From Streptomyces fulvoviolaceus (GTDB lineage Bacteria; Actinomycetota; Actinomycetes; Streptomycetales; Streptomycetaceae), in the NCBI RefSeq assembly GCF_000718165.1, contig NZ_JOEY01000022.1:62001-126000 (forward strand): a DNA stretch of 64,000 bases, written 5' to 3'. Below are positions 26,191 through 34,947 of the stretch, in pieces. The notes under the pieces were generated by a model. That model did not search any database and was not told the DNA's origin. It saw only the letters and a list, made by a program, of their open reading frames with translations. Each line of letters begins with the position of its first letter. Within the stretch, counting starts at the first letter, position 1. The position numbers and the translations under genes are program-made.

Positions 26191-26226
26191 TAGGGGCGCG
26201 GGGAACTGCGCGACCAGCCACAACGG
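26191..26226 (+). repeat. Dispersed intergenic repeat, copy 4
   Basis: TAGGGGCGCGGGGAACTGCG then CGACCAGCCACAACGG, nearly identical to copy 1 at 3861 and to the inverted copy at 16055 (which also has the CCGTTGTGG end). Located between xylH and its hairpin. Confidence 0.75.
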
Positions 26227-26270
26227 ACCGGCACTCGCAGCACGACCCGCACCCCTACGGCGCAAAGGCG

Positions 26271-27590
26271 TTATGCACGCCCCGCCGCCTTCTGACTCTT
26301 ACGGGAGACGGAGTCGATGACAACCGCACCCAACAGCACCGCACCGGTGATCATGTACTGGATCGACGTGTTCATGTTCAGCAGGTCAAGACCGGTCTGG
26401 ATCGACTGGATGACCAGCATGCCGAGCAGCGCGGACCAGACAGAACCGCGACCACCGAAGAGGCTCGTACCGCCAATGACAGCGGCCGCAATCGCCAGCA
26501 TCAGCGTGTTACCGCCACCCGACGTCAGCGAAGCGCTCTGCGTCTGCCCGGCGAAGAACATGCCGCCGACCGCCGCGAAGCCACCCGCGATGGCGAAGAC
26601 GGAGATCCGCACCAGCGACACGTTGATACCCGCACGCCGCGCCGCCTCGATCCCGCCGCCGACCGCGAACACCTTGCGGCCGAACGGCGTACGCCGCAGC
26701 ACGAAGTCCACGATCACCAGGCACACGAGGAAGATCACCAGGGCGTTGGACACACCGTTGGAGGAGTTCAGCACGTACGCGGCGACGAACGCGGCCACCG
26801 CGAGCAGACCGACGCGCAGCGCGATCTCACCGTTGGTCCGGAAGGGCACCCCCGCGGCCTTGCGGCGGCGCTGCTCGATGAGCGAGCCGACGAGCAGGGA
26901 GGCGACACCAAGAGCGGCCAGCAGGTAGGCGCCGATGATGGCCTGGTCCATGAAGAAGGAACGCTGGCTGAGGAGGTGCACCGGACCGGTGTCCGGGATG
27001 TTGATGGTGCCGGTCGAGCCGAGCAGCCAGAGCATCAGGCCGAGCCAGCCGAGGAAGCCGGCCAGGGTCACGACGAAGGCCGGTACGCCGATCTTCGCGA
27101 AGAACCAGCCGTGGAACATGCCGATGCCGACACCGATCAGCACGGTGAGGATCAGGCCGAGCCAGGGGTTCATGGAGTGGTTGACCACGAACACCGCGAA
27201 CAGCGCGGAGGCGAGGCCGCTGACGGAGCCGACCGACAGGTCGATCTCACCGAGCAGCAGCACGAACACCAGGCCGATGGCGATCATGCCGGTGGCCGAC
27301 AGGTAGAAGCTGATGTTGGACAGGTTCTCGGCGCTGAGGAACCGGTCGTTCTTCAGCTGGAAGATCGTCCAGATGACGATCAGGCCGAGGACGACCGGCA
27401 GGGAGCCGATCTCGCCGCCCTTCACCTTGCGCTTGAACTCGGTCCAGTAGCCCTTGAGGCCCTCTTCACGGACCAGCAGGCGCGGGTCGACGACGGAGAC
27501 GGCTGCCGCCGTCGGGTCGTCGGCCGGAGCGACCGTGGTCTGTCCCTCGACCACGCCGTCCGTCTTGTCCACCTTCGACGTGTCGCTCAC
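26271..27590 (-). CDS. xylH: Xylose-type ABC transporter permease
   Basis: 439-residue permease of the ribose/xylose (CUT2, BPD_transp_2) class with 10-12 predicted helices and a cytosolic N-terminus of about 65 residues. Diagnostic CUT2 segments: LLLGEIDLSVGSVSGLASAL, VTLAGFLGWLGL, GRKVFAVGGGIEAARRAGIN (the cytoplasmic coupling loop) and AVIGGTSLFGGRGSVW. GTG start at 27590 overlaps the xylG stop (GTGA). Third gene of xylFGH; controlled by the adjacent ROK regulator in S. coelicolor (established for rok7B7). Substrate xylose by homology. Confidence 0.92.
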   Translation of the reverse strand: MSDTSKVDKTDGVVEGQTTVAPADDPTAAAVSVVDPRLLVREEGLKGYWTEFKRKVKGGEIGSLPVVLGLIVIWTIFQLKNDRFLSAENLSNISFYLSATGMIAIGLVFVLLLGEIDLSVGSVSGLASALFAVFVVNHSMNPWLGLILTVLIGVGIGMFHGWFFAKIGVPAFVVTLAGFLGWLGLMLWLLGSTGTINIPDTGPVHLLSQRSFFMDQAIIGAYLLAALGVASLLVGSLIEQRRRKAAGVPFRTNGEIALRVGLLAVAAFVAAYVLNSSNGVSNALVIFLVCLVIVDFVLRRTPFGRKVFAVGGGIEAARRAGINVSLVRISVFAIAGGFAAVGGMFFAGQTQSASLTSGGGNTLMLAIAAAVIGGTSLFGGRGSVWSALLGMLVIQSIQTGLDLLNMNTSIQYMITGAVLLGAVVIDSVSRKSQKAAGRA

Positions 27591-28369
27591 TTTGCCGCCT
27601 CCGCACTGCGACGCCCCGCACGACGGGTGACGGCGTTCTCCGTGGCACCCGTGATCGCGGCGATGATCTCTTCGTGGCTGGTGTCCTTCACGGAGAAGGA
27701 GCCGTTGTTCTTGCCGAGGCGCAGCACGGCGACAGTGTCGGCGACCGCCTTCACGTCGGCCATGTTGTGACTGATGAGGATGACGGCGAGGTTGCGCTCA
27801 CGCAGCCGCTCGACCAGGTCGAGGACCTGCGCGGTCTGCTCGACGCCGAGGGCGGCGGTGGGCTCGTCGAGGATGACGACCTTGGGGTCACCGATCAGGG
27901 CGCGCGCGATGGCGACGACCTGGCGCTGGCCACCGGAGAGGCTCGCGATCGGGATGCGGACGCTCGGGATGCGGATGGAGAGCGTGCTCAGCAGCTCTCG
28001 GGCGTTCTTCTCCATCGTGACTTCGTCGATCACACCTCGGCGCAGCAGCTCGCGTCCGAGGTAGAGGTTGCCGACCACGTCGAGGTTGTCGCACAGGGCG
28101 AGGTCCTGGTAGACCGTCGCGACGCCGAGTCCCTGGGCGTCGTGCGGCTTGTTGATGCTGACCGGCTTGCCGTCCCACTCGATGACGCCCTCATCGATGG
28201 GATGCACACCGGCGACCGTCTTTACGAGCGTGGACTTTCCTGCGCCGTTGTCGCCCACCAGGGCGACCACTTCTCCGGCGTGGACCTCCAGTTCGACGTC
28301 GGTGAGTGCCTGCACCGCACCGAATCGCTTGGAGACTCCGCGCAACGCCAGCACGGGCGTAGCGGACAC
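27587..28369 (-). CDS. xylG: Xylose-type ABC transporter ATP-binding protein (single-domain)
   Basis: 260-residue ATPase with one nucleotide-binding domain: Walker A GDNGAGKSTLVK, signature SLSGGQRQVVAIARAL, Walker B VVILDEPTAAL, H-loop LISHNMADV. Typical CUT2 ATPases (E. coli XylG, RbsA) are about 500 residues with two such domains, so this short form must work as a homodimer. I chose the GTG at 28369 because AAGGAG stands 9 bases upstream; an ATG at 28378 abuts that site. It is separated from xylF by a 224-base spacer with a hairpin, suggesting lower expression than xylF. Confidence 0.92.
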   Translation of the reverse strand: MSATPVLALRGVSKRFGAVQALTDVELEVHAGEVVALVGDNGAGKSTLVKTVAGVHPIDEGVIEWDGKPVSINKPHDAQGLGVATVYQDLALCDNLDVVGNLYLGRELLRRGVIDEVTMEKNARELLSTLSIRIPSVRIPIASLSGGQRQVVAIARALIGDPKVVILDEPTAALGVEQTAQVLDLVERLRERNLAVILISHNMADVKAVADTVAVLRLGKNNGSFSVKDTSHEEIIAAITGATENAVTRRAGRRSAEAAK

Positions 28370-28522
28370 GTGAACCATCTCCTTCGCCGCCTGACCGGCG
28401 GGGATGCCGCGCTTGGGATAGGGCGCGGAGGGTTGTGCTGAATGCACAGATTTACAAGATGAACATGCACGCGGCCGATGCCCTTTGGCAACGGCTGCGT
28501 TCGCCATGCTTCCGTCCGGCGC

Positions 28523-28554
28523 CCGCCCCACAGCGGGGTCTGAAGGTGGGGCGG
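28523..28554 (-). terminator. Intra-operon stem-loop between xylF and xylG
   Basis: CCGCCCCAC ... GTGGGGCGG, 9-bp perfect arms, 14-base loop, in the 224-base gap between xylF stop (28594) and xylG start (28369). Likely a partial terminator or mRNA-stabilising structure that gives more binding protein than membrane components, as is common in sugar ABC operons. Nothing else is evident in this gap. Confidence 0.6.
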
Positions 28555-28593
28555 ACACCGGACAGGTCTACTGCCGCAAGGAGCGGCGGCTGC

Positions 28594-29691
28594 TTACTGC
28601 AGACCGGCCTTCTTGCACGCGGCGGCGAAGTCCGCGGTGCAGATCTCGGCGACGGTGTACAGCTTGTCCTTGATCACCGTGCTCTCGATGTTGTCCTTCG
28701 TGAGCGCGACCGGGGTCAGCAGCTGCGAGGGCACCTTGTCGCCCGAGCCGCTGGTCTGGGTCGTGGTGGCCAGGGAGTCGATGCTCTTGCCCTCCAGCAG
28801 GTTCACGGAGAGCTCGGCGGCGGCGTCGGCCTCCGGCTTGTACGCCTTGTAGATCGTGCTGGCCTGGGTGCCGGCGAGGATCCGCTGGATGCTGCTGAGC
28901 TCCGCGTCCTGACCGGTCAGCGGGACGGTGCTGATGCCGGCGCCCTTGAGGACGGTGGCGATACCGCCTGCCATGCCGTCGTTGGCGGAGTAGACGCCCG
29001 CGATCTTCTTGGCGCCGAGCTGCGTGATGGCGGCGGACATCTTCTGGGCGGCGACCTTGTCGTCCCAGTCGCCGGACTGCTCGTAGGCGATCTTGACCTT
29101 GCCGTCGAGGACGCTGTGGGCGCCCTTCTTGAACAGCGCGGCGTTCGGGTCGGAGGCCAGGCCGTTGATCATGACGACGTTGGCCGAGGGGGTGGCCTTG
29201 GAGCCCATGGCGTCGAGCAGGGACTGGCCCTGGAGCTCGCCGACCTTCTCGTTGTCGAAGGAGATGTACGCGGAGACCGGGCCCTGGGCGAGGCGGTCGT
29301 AGGCGACGACCTTGATGCCCTTGTCGACGGCGGCCTGGATGGAGGACTTGATGGCGGCGGAGTCCACGGCGCTGATCGCGATGACCTTGACGCCCTTGGT
29401 GATCATGCTGCTGACCTGCTGGGCCTGGGTGGCCGCGCTGCCTGCGGCATTGGCGTACTCAAGCTTGCAGTCGGAGCAGAGCTCCTTGACCTTCGCGTCG
29501 AAGTACGGCTTGTCGAACTTGGCGTACCGGGTGGTGACGCTGTCGGGCAGGAGCAGGCCGATCGACTTGTCGCCCGACGAGCTGCTGCCGCTGTCGGAGT
29601 CGTCGTCGCCGGCCTTGCCGCAAGCGGTGGCCGTGATGGCGAGGGCCGAGATCGTGACGGCAACGGCTGCACGACGCATACGCGTATTCAC
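28594..29691 (-). CDS. xylF: Xylose-type ABC transporter substrate-binding lipoprotein
   Basis: 365-residue periplasmic-binding-protein-like lipoprotein (Peripla_BP_4). Signal with lipobox AITATAC near residue 24, an Asp/Ser/Gly linker, then the sugar-binding domain: SIGLLLPDSVTTRYAKFD, VKVIAISAVDSAAI, KVVAYDRLAQGPVSAYISFD (the YDR sugar-contact motif of XylF), VYSANDGMAGG and VPLTGQDAEL. GTG start with GGGAGG upstream. First gene of xylFGH; promoter region is shared end-to-start with the rok7B7 gene, which lies upstream on the same strand. Confidence 0.93.
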   Translation of the reverse strand: MNTRMRRAAVAVTISALAITATACGKAGDDDSDSGSSSSGDKSIGLLLPDSVTTRYAKFDKPYFDAKVKELCSDCKLEYANAAGSAATQAQQVSSMITKGVKVIAISAVDSAAIKSSIQAAVDKGIKVVAYDRLAQGPVSAYISFDNEKVGELQGQSLLDAMGSKATPSANVVMINGLASDPNAALFKKGAHSVLDGKVKIAYEQSGDWDDKVAAQKMSAAITQLGAKKIAGVYSANDGMAGGIATVLKGAGISTVPLTGQDAELSSIQRILAGTQASTIYKAYKPEADAAAELSVNLLEGKSIDSLATTTQTSGSGDKVPSQLLTPVALTKDNIESTVIKDKLYTVAEICTADFAAACKKAGLQ

Positions 29692-29771
29692 TTCAGAAAC
29701 CTCCCTGACGAGGCCGCGTCGTTGCGGCCGAGGTGGCTGGAAGTCAACTCGGCCACACGTGCGACGTCAAG

Positions 29772-29783
29772 AAGTAAATACTT
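29772..29783. promoter_or_regulatory. A/T-rich symmetrical element upstream of xylF
   Basis: AAGTA-AA-TACTT in the 121-base spacer between rok7B7 and xylF, about 80 bases upstream of the xylF start and in an unusually A/T-rich patch for this genome. Probably the xylFGH promoter or a regulator site. ROK-family control of xylFGH is known in S. coelicolor; that this is the Rok7B7 site is inference. Confidence 0.4.
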
Positions 29784-29812
29784 AACGAGATGGCAACGGC
29801 GTCCTGCGTTCT

Positions 29813-31012
29813 CTAAGTGAACGCAGGAGTTGCTGCATGCAGCGTGCTGTCCAAAAGGGTCGAATCACCCATCTCGCTGAGGGCGAGAGCGAGTGCTCCG
29901 AGCACCTCCGCGCGACCTCCAAGTGCCCCGGGAAGCACGGACAGTTGGCGTGCCGCACTGGGGATCGCATAGCGGCCGACGGACTCCCTGATCGGCCCGA
30001 GCACCAGCTCACCGGCCTCGGCGAGATCACCGCCGAGGACCACCCTGCTCGGGTTCAGCAGATTGCAGAGATTGGCGACTCCACTGCCGATGTGGCGGCC
30101 GACGTCGGCAATCACCCGACGGCAGCCTGGGTCTCCGTCCCGGGCCAGTCGTACGACGCCTTCCATCGTCAGGTCGGTGCCATGGCTGGACTGGAGCAGC
30201 GGAAGCACATAGCGCGCGGCCGCGAAGGTCTCCAGGCAGCCCCGGTTGCCACAGCGGCAGACGGGACCGGACTCATCAAGAGTAATATGCCCGATTTCTC
30301 CCGCTGTGCCACCCGGGCCCCGGTAGATCTGGCCGTTGATGACCAGGCCGGCGCCGACACCGCTCGCGACCTTGATGTACGCCAGGTCCCTGACGCCCCT
30401 GCCGCTGCCCCAGACGAGCTCGCCGAGGGCGCCGAGGTTGGCGTCGTTGTCCACGTGCACGGGCACGCCCAGGCGGCCGCCGAGCTCCTCGGCGGGCTTG
30501 GTGCCGATCCAGCCCGGCAGGATGGCGGAGGAGCCGAGGGTGCCGGATTCCACGTCGATCGGGCCGGGCACGCCCAGGCCCACGCCGGCGATCTTCGAAC
30601 GGTCGACGCCCGTTGCTGCGATCAGGCGATTGACCAGCTGTTCCGCCCGGTCGAAGCCCTGCGTCGAGGAGGCGTCCACGTCGAGGGGCTCGGACTCCTC
30701 GGCCAGTACCTGGTGGGCGAGGTTCCCGACCGCGACGCGCAGGTGTGTGTGCCCGAAGTCGACGCCGATGACGATGCCGGCGTCGCCGCTCAGGGAGACG
30801 CTGCGGGCCCTGCGGCCACCCGCCGAAGTGGGGGTGACCTCGACCGTTCCGCCGTCCTTGAGCTCGCGCACGATGTTGGAGACGGTCGCCGCGGACAGAC
30901 CCGTCGTCCGCGCGATCTCCGCCTGCGTGAGCGACCCGGCAAGGCGTACGGCCCGTACGACCCGTTCCAGGTTGGCTCTGTGCAGCGACGACTGCGACCC
31001 CGGAGTCTCCAC
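29813..31012 (-). CDS. rok7B7: ROK-family transcriptional regulator Rok7B7
   Basis: 399-residue regulator: N-terminal winged helix (about 10-75, LTQAEIARTTGLSAATVSNI) and a sugar-kinase-like ROK domain with VIGVDFGHTHLRVAV, VGLGVPGPIDVESG, the substrate motif HVDNDANLGALGEL, and the zinc motif CRCGNRGCLE. The DGxDxGxT-type phosphate loop is altered (GVDFGHTHL), typical of ROK repressors rather than kinases. The GTG at 31012 has AGGAGG 5 bases upstream; a TTG at 31063 would add 17 residues without a ribosome-binding site. In S. coelicolor this gene influences xylFGH, carbon catabolite control and antibiotic production (established). Located between ngcEFG and xylFGH. Confidence 0.92.
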   Translation of the reverse strand: METPGSQSSLHRANLERVVRAVRLAGSLTQAEIARTTGLSAATVSNIVRELKDGGTVEVTPTSAGGRRARSVSLSGDAGIVIGVDFGHTHLRVAVGNLAHQVLAEESEPLDVDASSTQGFDRAEQLVNRLIAATGVDRSKIAGVGLGVPGPIDVESGTLGSSAILPGWIGTKPAEELGGRLGVPVHVDNDANLGALGELVWGSGRGVRDLAYIKVASGVGAGLVINGQIYRGPGGTAGEIGHITLDESGPVCRCGNRGCLETFAAARYVLPLLQSSHGTDLTMEGVVRLARDGDPGCRRVIADVGRHIGSGVANLCNLLNPSRVVLGGDLAEAGELVLGPIRESVGRYAIPSAARQLSVLPGALGGRAEVLGALALALSEMGDSTLLDSTLHAATPAFT

Positions 31013-31168
31013 GACGACCTCCTGCGCGCGGGACCGCACCGATGAGGCCCCGTCTATGTCCAACTAGTGAACTCTAAGCTGAGCCGTTCGGGTCGCCTCC
31101 CGTCAAGAGGTTGAACCGGATCCGGGTTCTTGGACACAGCGCGGCGGCCCCACCCCCGCGGGACCGGC

Positions 31169-31187
31169 GCCCTTACGGCCGTAGGGC
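31169..31187. terminator. Small hairpin after ngcG
   Basis: GCCC-T-TACGGCCGTA-GGGC, a 10-bp palindrome extended by four pairs, immediately beyond the ngcG stop. Probably terminates ngcEFG; short, without loop or U-tract. The rest of the 31013-31189 spacer contains only the rok7B7 leader. Confidence 0.45.
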
Positions 31188-31189
31188 CG

Positions 31190-32143
31190 TTACTTCAACG
31201 CACCCGCCGTGAGACCCGCCTGAACCTGCCTCTGGAAAATGAAGTAAACGATCAACACCGGAAGCATCGCGATCATCATGCCGGCCATCAGCGCGCCCCA
31301 GTCGTTCTCGTAGCCCTGCTGCAGGGCGATCATCGCGAGGCCCTGGGTGAGCACGTACTTGTCCTCGTTCTGGTTGAGCACCATGGGCAGCAGGTACTGG
31401 TTCCACTGTCCCAGGAAGTTGAAGATCCCGATACTGATCAGGCCCGGCTTGGCCATCGGCAGCATCACCTGGAAGAACGTTCGCGTGTGCGACGCCCCGT
31501 CGATCAGCGCGGCCTCCGCGATCGAGGTGGGCAGCGTGCGGAAGAAGGCCGTCATGAAGAAGACCGTGAACGGCAGCGAATACGCGATGTAGACGAGGAT
31601 CAGGCCCTGGTACGTCGCGAGGAGCGAGCTGCCCGGGAAGTCCCGCAGCACGAAGAACAGCGGGATGACCAGCATGAACACCGGGAAGGACATGCCGGCC
31701 ACGAACAGGTAGTAGATGAAGCGGTTGCCGGGGAAGGTGAAGCGGGCCAGGACGTACGCGGCCATGGAGCCGAGCACCATCGTGCCGATCACCGAACCGC
31801 CCACCACGATCGCGGTGTTGACGAAGTACCGGCCCATGTTCGCCTGGTTCCAGGCGTTGGCCCAGTTCTCGAAGTGGAACGTGGTCGGCAGGCCCCACGG
31901 GTCGGACAGGATGCCGTTGCTGGTCTTGAAGGAGCTCCACAGCACCCACAGCAGCGGAACGCCGACCATCAGCGCCCACACGACGAGCATGCCGTGCGAG
32001 AAGACGTGCAGGATGCCGCCCTCGGAGCTGCGGCCGTCGGTCGGGCCGAGCTTCTTCGTGATGCCGCCGGGACGGGGTTCGTCGGTCTTGCTCACCGCGT
32101 CCGTGATCGCGTTCGTGTCCGTCGTCATGTCGCCCGTCGTCAT
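31190..32143 (-). CDS. ngcG: N-acetylglucosamine/chito-oligosaccharide ABC permease NgcG
   Basis: 317-residue CUT1 permease with six predicted helices and a hydrophilic 40-residue N-terminus. The EAA loop is IAEAALIDGASHTRTFFQVM (about 215-234). ATG at 32143 is preferred: GCGGGG lies 4 bases upstream; a GTG at 32155 is only two bases from the previous stop. Last gene of ngcEFG. In S. coelicolor the orthologous transporter takes up chitin oligosaccharides (established). It has no cognate ATPase gene here; MsiK is the known partner class. Confidence 0.9.
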   Translation of the reverse strand: MTTGDMTTDTNAITDAVSKTDEPRPGGITKKLGPTDGRSSEGGILHVFSHGMLVVWALMVGVPLLWVLWSSFKTSNGILSDPWGLPTTFHFENWANAWNQANMGRYFVNTAIVVGGSVIGTMVLGSMAAYVLARFTFPGNRFIYYLFVAGMSFPVFMLVIPLFFVLRDFPGSSLLATYQGLILVYIAYSLPFTVFFMTAFFRTLPTSIAEAALIDGASHTRTFFQVMLPMAKPGLISIGIFNFLGQWNQYLLPMVLNQNEDKYVLTQGLAMIALQQGYENDWGALMAGMMIAMLPVLIVYFIFQRQVQAGLTAGALK

Positions 32144-32157
32144 GTCGCCCCGCACCC

Positions 32158-33081
32158 CTAGAACTCGATCCGCTCACGCCGCGCGAAGCGCATCGTGAGC
32201 ACTGCGAACGTCATGGTGACGATGAGCATCGCGACGCCCATCGCGGACGCGTAGCCGAACTGGCTGTCGCGGAAGGCCGTCAGGTACAGGCGCAGCGGCA
32301 TGACGTCCGTGGCGCCGTCGGGGCCGCCCATGTTGACCGACATGATCTGCACCAGGGCGAAGCCGTCCAGGGCGATGATGCCCATGTACACCCAGCCGGT
32401 CTGCACGGTGTCCCACAGCAGCGGGAGGGTGATCCGGAAGAAGGTGTGGAAGCGCCCCGCGCCGTCGAGCAGCGCCGCCTCGTAGATGTCCCGTGGGATG
32501 GAGGCCATCGCCGCTGAGAACAGCACTACGTAGAAACCGACGTGCGACCAGATCATCACCGCCATGATGCACAGCAGGGCGATGCTCTTCTCGCCCAGCC
32601 AGGCGTTCTGCCAGCTGTCCAACCCCACCGCACCCAGCAGGGAGTTGAGCATGCCGTCGTCGGGGTCCGGGTTGTAGATGTTGAACCAGATGACGGCGAC
32701 GATGGTGATGGAGATGACCTGCGGGAAGAAGAACACGAAGCGGTAGAACTTCGAGCCGGCGACGCCGGTGATCACTTCGTTCTTACGGCGTTTTCCGCCG
32801 ACGTTGAGCATGAAGGCGAAGAACAGGCCGAGCCCCAGCGTGATGATCGGGACGAAGATCAGCATGTAGACGTTGTGGCGCAGCGCGTTCCAGAAGTCCT
32901 CGTTGTTCCACAGCTTTTCGAAGTTCTCGAGTCCGACGAACTTCGCCGTGCCGACCAGCCCCGACCAGTCGGTCAGCGAGATCTGGAACGCCTGGACGAA
33001 CGGCGAGATCACGAAGATCGCGTAGACCAGCACGGGTAGGGCCAGGAAGCCCACGATGAATCGGTATTTGCCGTGTTGCAT
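32158..33081 (-). CDS. ngcF: N-acetylglucosamine/chito-oligosaccharide ABC permease NgcF
   Basis: 307-residue CUT1 permease. Six predicted helices (first at about 8-30), EAA loop YEAALLDGAGRFHTFFRITL at about 205-224. ATG at 33081. It follows ngcE by 45 bases and precedes ngcG by 14, so the three form one transcript. Confidence 0.9.
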   Translation of the reverse strand: MQHGKYRFIVGFLALPVLVYAIFVISPFVQAFQISLTDWSGLVGTAKFVGLENFEKLWNNEDFWNALRHNVYMLIFVPIITLGLGLFFAFMLNVGGKRRKNEVITGVAGSKFYRFVFFFPQVISITIVAVIWFNIYNPDPDDGMLNSLLGAVGLDSWQNAWLGEKSIALLCIMAVMIWSHVGFYVVLFSAAMASIPRDIYEAALLDGAGRFHTFFRITLPLLWDTVQTGWVYMGIIALDGFALVQIMSVNMGGPDGATDVMPLRLYLTAFRDSQFGYASAMGVAMLIVTMTFAVLTMRFARRERIEF

Positions 33082-33126
33082 GGTGTGCTTCCCGGCCCTT
33101 CCCCTCGAATACCGCCTGCCCGGACC

Positions 33127-34578
33127 CTACTTTTCGCGCTTGAACTTCTCGACCGAGTCGTCCTTGGCCACGGCGTCGGCGTATGCCTGGGTCTTCTTGA
33201 TCCAGTCGGCCGCCTTCAGGTCACCCGTGAGCAGCTGCCCGGTGAGACCGCCGATCTTCTCGTCGGTGAGCGCGGGGTACCACTCCTGGAGCTGGAGGCT
33301 GATGATGTTGTCGCCGGCCGCCTTGAAGGCCGCGCTCGCCGAGGTCAGACCCGGCGAGAGAGTCATGCCCTCGGTCGCGTCGAGCACACAGGTCAGCGAC
33401 TTCACGAGCTTGGCGAAGTTCTGCGCGTGCTTCTTGGAGAGCATGATGCGCAGCAACTCCATGCCGCCGACCGGGTTCTTGCCCTTGGCGGCGACGATGT
33501 ACGGCTCGCTGGGCTCGGCGCGCAGGGTGCCGTTGGGCATCTTGTCGCCGGTGCCGTCGAAGAGCGCGCCGACGGACATCGCGAAGTCCTTGGGCGTGGT
33601 CGGGGCTGCCTCGTTCTCCACCCAGGAGCCGTTCGGGATGAAGACGGCCTTGCCCTTGGTCCAGGCGGTCTGCGACTGGATGTGGGTCAGGCCCTGGCTG
33701 CCCTCCAGGAAGTACTTCTTGGCGGCCAGCTCCTCGTAGAACTCGACGACCTCCTTCACCGCGTCGTTGGAGGTCCAGGCCTTGGGCTCCAGGTTGTCGA
33801 TCGCGATCCAGCCGTCCATGCCGCCGATCTTGGCGATCTCGGCGAACAGGTTGAAGTGGACGTAGTACGGGTACTTTCCGGCGTACGTCCAGGGCGCGAT
33901 GCCCTTCTTCTTGATCTCACCGGACAGCGTGACCATGTCCTGCAGGGTCTTCGGGTACTCCCAGCCGTTGTCGTCGAGGACCTTCTGCGAGTACCAGGTG
34001 CCGTAGATCGTGAAGGCGTAGTAGAGCACGTCGAAGACGTCTCCGTGCTTGCCCTTCTCGATGGTGCTCGGGTGGATGACGTCCGAGATCTTCTTGCTCG
34101 CGTCGTCCATGGAGGGCGCGTCGAGCAGCGCCTGGAGGTCCTGGAGCTGCCCTTGCGTGGACAGCTTGTTCATGTCGAGGTGGTCGGCGCCGGAGTTGTC
34201 GATGACGTCCGGCGGGTTGCCCCCCGCGAAGCGCGGGGTGAGCTTGGGGCCGACCTGCTGGGTGCCGGTGTGCTTGACCGTGGCGGCGTACTTCGTCTTG
34301 TAGTCGGCCTCCGCGTCCTTGGCGTACTGGTCGCCGAGGCCGCCCTTGAAGATGAACGCGTCGAGGGCGAGGCCCTTCTTGACGCCGAGGGGGTTCGCGG
34401 CCGACTTCGCCCCTTCGGGGGCCTTGGTCTCCTTCTCGTCGCCGCCACCGCCGGTGGCACACGCGGACAGGAAGCTCATCGTGGGTACGGAGATCAGACC
34501 GAGTGCGGCCGACCGCTTGATCAATTCGCGGCGGCCGACACCTGCGGCGCCGTTGTTCTCGGCGGAAGTGGATCCCAT
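33127..34578 (-). CDS. ngcE: N-acetylglucosamine/chito-oligosaccharide-binding lipoprotein NgcE
   Basis: 483-residue solute-binding lipoprotein. The N-terminus has twin arginines (GVGRRELIKRSAALG) followed by lipobox MSFLSAC, so export may use the Tat route. The mature SBP_bac_1 domain includes NPLGVKKGLALDAFIFKGGL, TGTQQVGPKLTPRFAGGNPP-type ligand region and WTKGKAVFIPNGSWVENE. ATG at 34578 is taken as start; a TTG 6 bases upstream is less likely. A near-consensus DasR site (34730-34745) lies about 150 bases upstream, fitting GlcNAc-responsive control. Confidence 0.92.
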   Translation of the reverse strand: MGSTSAENNGAAGVGRRELIKRSAALGLISVPTMSFLSACATGGGGDEKETKAPEGAKSAANPLGVKKGLALDAFIFKGGLGDQYAKDAEADYKTKYAATVKHTGTQQVGPKLTPRFAGGNPPDVIDNSGADHLDMNKLSTQGQLQDLQALLDAPSMDDASKKISDVIHPSTIEKGKHGDVFDVLYYAFTIYGTWYSQKVLDDNGWEYPKTLQDMVTLSGEIKKKGIAPWTYAGKYPYYVHFNLFAEIAKIGGMDGWIAIDNLEPKAWTSNDAVKEVVEFYEELAAKKYFLEGSQGLTHIQSQTAWTKGKAVFIPNGSWVENEAAPTTPKDFAMSVGALFDGTGDKMPNGTLRAEPSEPYIVAAKGKNPVGGMELLRIMLSKKHAQNFAKLVKSLTCVLDATEGMTLSPGLTSASAAFKAAGDNIISLQLQEWYPALTDEKIGGLTGQLLTGDLKAADWIKKTQAYADAVAKDDSVEKFKREK

Positions 34579-34729
34579 GCTCAAGTCCTCGCCTTCTCCA
34601 GGACTCAGGCGGTGAACCGGATCCTCCCGGGCACCGCGGTCAGGTCAAGCAGGGTCGTGCTGGACGTGCTGATCATGACGTACGGATCATGGACTGTGGA
34701 TCATCGACGGCGGATCGTGTGAATCGCCG

Positions 34730-34745
34730 ACAGGTATAGTCCACT
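34730..34745. promoter_or_regulatory. Putative DasR-responsive element (dre) of ngcEFG
   Basis: ACAGGTATAGTCCACT agrees with the DasR consensus ACTGGTCTAGACCACT at 13 of 16 positions. It lies in the 397-base divergent spacer between ngcE and the GH92 gene. DasR is the GntR-type regulator of GlcNAc and chitin genes in Streptomyces and is released by GlcN-6-P (established). The remainder of the spacer holds no gene; it includes a TTGGCCAA palindrome near 34790 and TTGACA at about 34885. Confidence 0.6.
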
Positions 34746-34935
34746 TCTTGCCAGCTGAGCAAGATCGAATGCAAGGTTGGCCAACGGTCTTTTCCGAGTT
34801 GAGACCTCGCGGAAATATGAGCGGCCCGTGTACCGCTTGCCGGAAAAATCCGCGACATAGACCCCGAATGCCACAGCCAACACCCTTGACATCACTGTCC
34901 ACTTGAGCCACAACTGATCCTTGCACGGAAATGCT

Positions 34936-34947
34936 GACAACGTTGTC
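34936..34947. promoter_or_regulatory. Perfect palindromic operator GACAACGTTGTC (GH92-1)
   Basis: Perfect 12-bp palindrome 29 bases upstream of the chosen GH92 start, downstream of a TTGACA -35-like hexamer. It is identical to the site at 53165 upstream of the second GH92 gene. Placement between promoter and start codon fits repression by a LacI-family protein. Confidence 0.68.

Noticed and set aside
24020..26320. 766-codon plus-strand frame opposite dxs
   Set aside because: Shadow of dxs that also crosses a terminator and a dispersed repeat.
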